Shown piece by piece: positions 5,773 through 8,332 of a stretch of DNA of 8,332 nucleotides. Below the pieces are notes generated by a model. That model searched no databases and was not told the DNA's origin. It was given only the letters and a program-made list of their open reading frames with translations. How positions within the stretch are numbered: the first letter of the stretch is position 1; the number at the start of each line of letters is the position of its first letter. A program made the translations under genes and the position numbers. The DNA is from JBQTJJ01 sp052387235. Lineage in GTDB: Bacteria; Actinomycetota; Acidimicrobiia; Acidimicrobiales; GCA-2861595. Location: assembly GCA_052387235.1 (NCBI GenBank), contig JBQTJJ010000131.1, forward strand, positions 1-8,332. The letters are read 5' to 3'.

Positions 5773-5785
5773 GGTGGACCTGGCG
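5767..5785 (+). repeat. Proximal att-like repeat overlapping the tRNA-Ala 3' end
   Basis: This is the partner of 4746-4764 (17/19 identical, direct orientation). It covers the tRNA acceptor 3' strand and discriminator base plus 8 flanking bases, the usual position of tRNA-targeted integration cores. It bounds a segment of about 1 kb. Confidence 0.4.
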
Positions 5786-5848
5786 GGACTTGAACCCGCG
5801 GCCCCCTGCATGCCATGCAGGTGCTCTACCAGGCTGAGCTACAGGCCC
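5775..5848 (-). tRNA. tRNA-Ala (anticodon GGC)
   Basis: A complete 74-nt cloverleaf reads on the minus strand. The acceptor GGGCCTG pairs with CAGGTCC (one G-U), the D stem is GCTC/GAGC, the anticodon stem is CCTGC/GCAGG with loop ATGGCAT, the variable region is GGGCC, and the T stem is GCGGG/CCCGC with loop TTCAAGT. The anticodon GGC at loop positions 34-36 decodes GCC alanine codons, very common in this genome. The discriminator is A. The next bases are CCG, so a full CCA end is not encoded and must be added enzymatically. Confidence 0.96.
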
Positions 5849-5858
5849 GAACGCCGGC

Positions 5859-5864
5859 AGGCTA
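5859..5864 (-). promoter_or_regulatory. -10 hexamer of the tRNA-Ala promoter
   Basis: Read on the minus strand, TAGCCT fits TANNNT and ends 10 nt before the mature tRNA 5' end, leaving a leader of only a few bases for RNase P. No canonical -35 is visible. Confidence 0.45.
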
Positions 5865-5895
5865 GCAGGACCTTCTGCGGGCTCATTCGCCCAAC

Positions 5896-5910
5896 GTTCG
5901 CACACCGAAC
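5896..5910. repeat. Inverted repeat between tRNA-Ala and leuS
   Basis: GTTCG (5896-5900) and CGAAC (5906-5910) are 5-bp arms around CACAC. A second stem, CCGGGG (5929-5934) with CCCCGG (5945-5950), lies nearer leuS. The 119-bp gap is less GC-rich than the genes and probably holds only the two divergent promoters. It is too short, and leuS appears leaderless, so there is no T-box leader. Confidence 0.25.
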
Positions 5911-5954
5911 ACACGTTCCCATGATAGCCCGGGGGTGCGACATTCCCCGGCCAC

Positions 5955-5960
5955 TACCAT
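5955..5960 (+). promoter_or_regulatory. -10 hexamer of a leaderless promoter (leuS)
   Basis: TACCAT fits TANNNT and ends 7 nt before the leuS ATG at 5968. No Shine-Dalgarno sequence is present. Confidence 0.55.
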
Positions 5961-5967
5961 CCCCGGC

Positions 5968-8332
<2,365 letters not shown>

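Noticed and set aside
5144..5914. Minus-strand ORF containing AQPGRAPAWHAGGRGFKSRQ
   Set aside because: This peptide is the well-known artefact of translating a tRNA-Ala gene, and the rest is shadow of the toxin-antitoxin and remnant regions.
5849..5967. T-box or other leader riboswitch before leuS
   Set aside because: The gap is only 119 bp, holds a divergent tRNA promoter, and the leuS -10 lies 7 nt before the ATG, leaving no leader RNA.

Overview
The window comes from a high-G+C actinobacterium. The NadD type (PWQK loop), an F420-type luciferase-like oxidoreductase, the leucyl-tRNA synthetase type and the near absence of Shine-Dalgarno sequences in favour of leaderless starts suggest an Acidimicrobiia-like lineage. 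That class assignment is an inference, not something the sequence proves.

Bases 1-2204 hold two accessory metabolic genes. A luciferase-like, probably F420-dependent oxidoreductase (+) converges on a serine hydrolase of the class C beta-lactamase/esterase fold (-). A perfect AT-rich inverted repeat at 1018-1056 separates them and probably terminates both.

Bases 2238-4429 are a compact core operon: nadD (NAD biosynthesis), a membrane-anchored protein with a degenerate LytR-CpsA-Psr-like region and a LytR C-terminal domain, and rsfS (ribosomal silencing factor). The genes are 3 bp apart and then overlap (GTGA). nadD and the serine hydrolase diverge from back-to-back promoters in a 33-bp gap.

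Bases 4430-5774 look like a small accessory island. They hold a frameshifted LAGLIDADG homing endonuclease remnant (-) ending in a zinc-finger-like tail, an overlapping two-gene cassette that looks like a type II toxin-antitoxin pair (+), and a short ORF resembling the C-terminal end of a large serine recombinase (+). The island abuts the 3' end of tRNA-Ala(GGC) (-). A 19-bp segment overlapping that tRNA 3' end recurs (17/19) in direct orientation about 1 kb away, as expected of an attachment-site duplication.

Bases 5968-8332 hold leuS (+), which runs off the window about 20-30 codons before its expected end. In many actinobacteria nadD, an LCP/LytR gene, rsfS and leuS lie close together, so the island probably interrupts a conserved core neighbourhood.

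Five protein genes (oxidoreductase, hydrolase, nadD, candidate antitoxin, leuS) share one start architecture: a TANNNT -10 hexamer ending 6-7 nt before the start codon. This implies leaderless mRNAs and fixes those starts.
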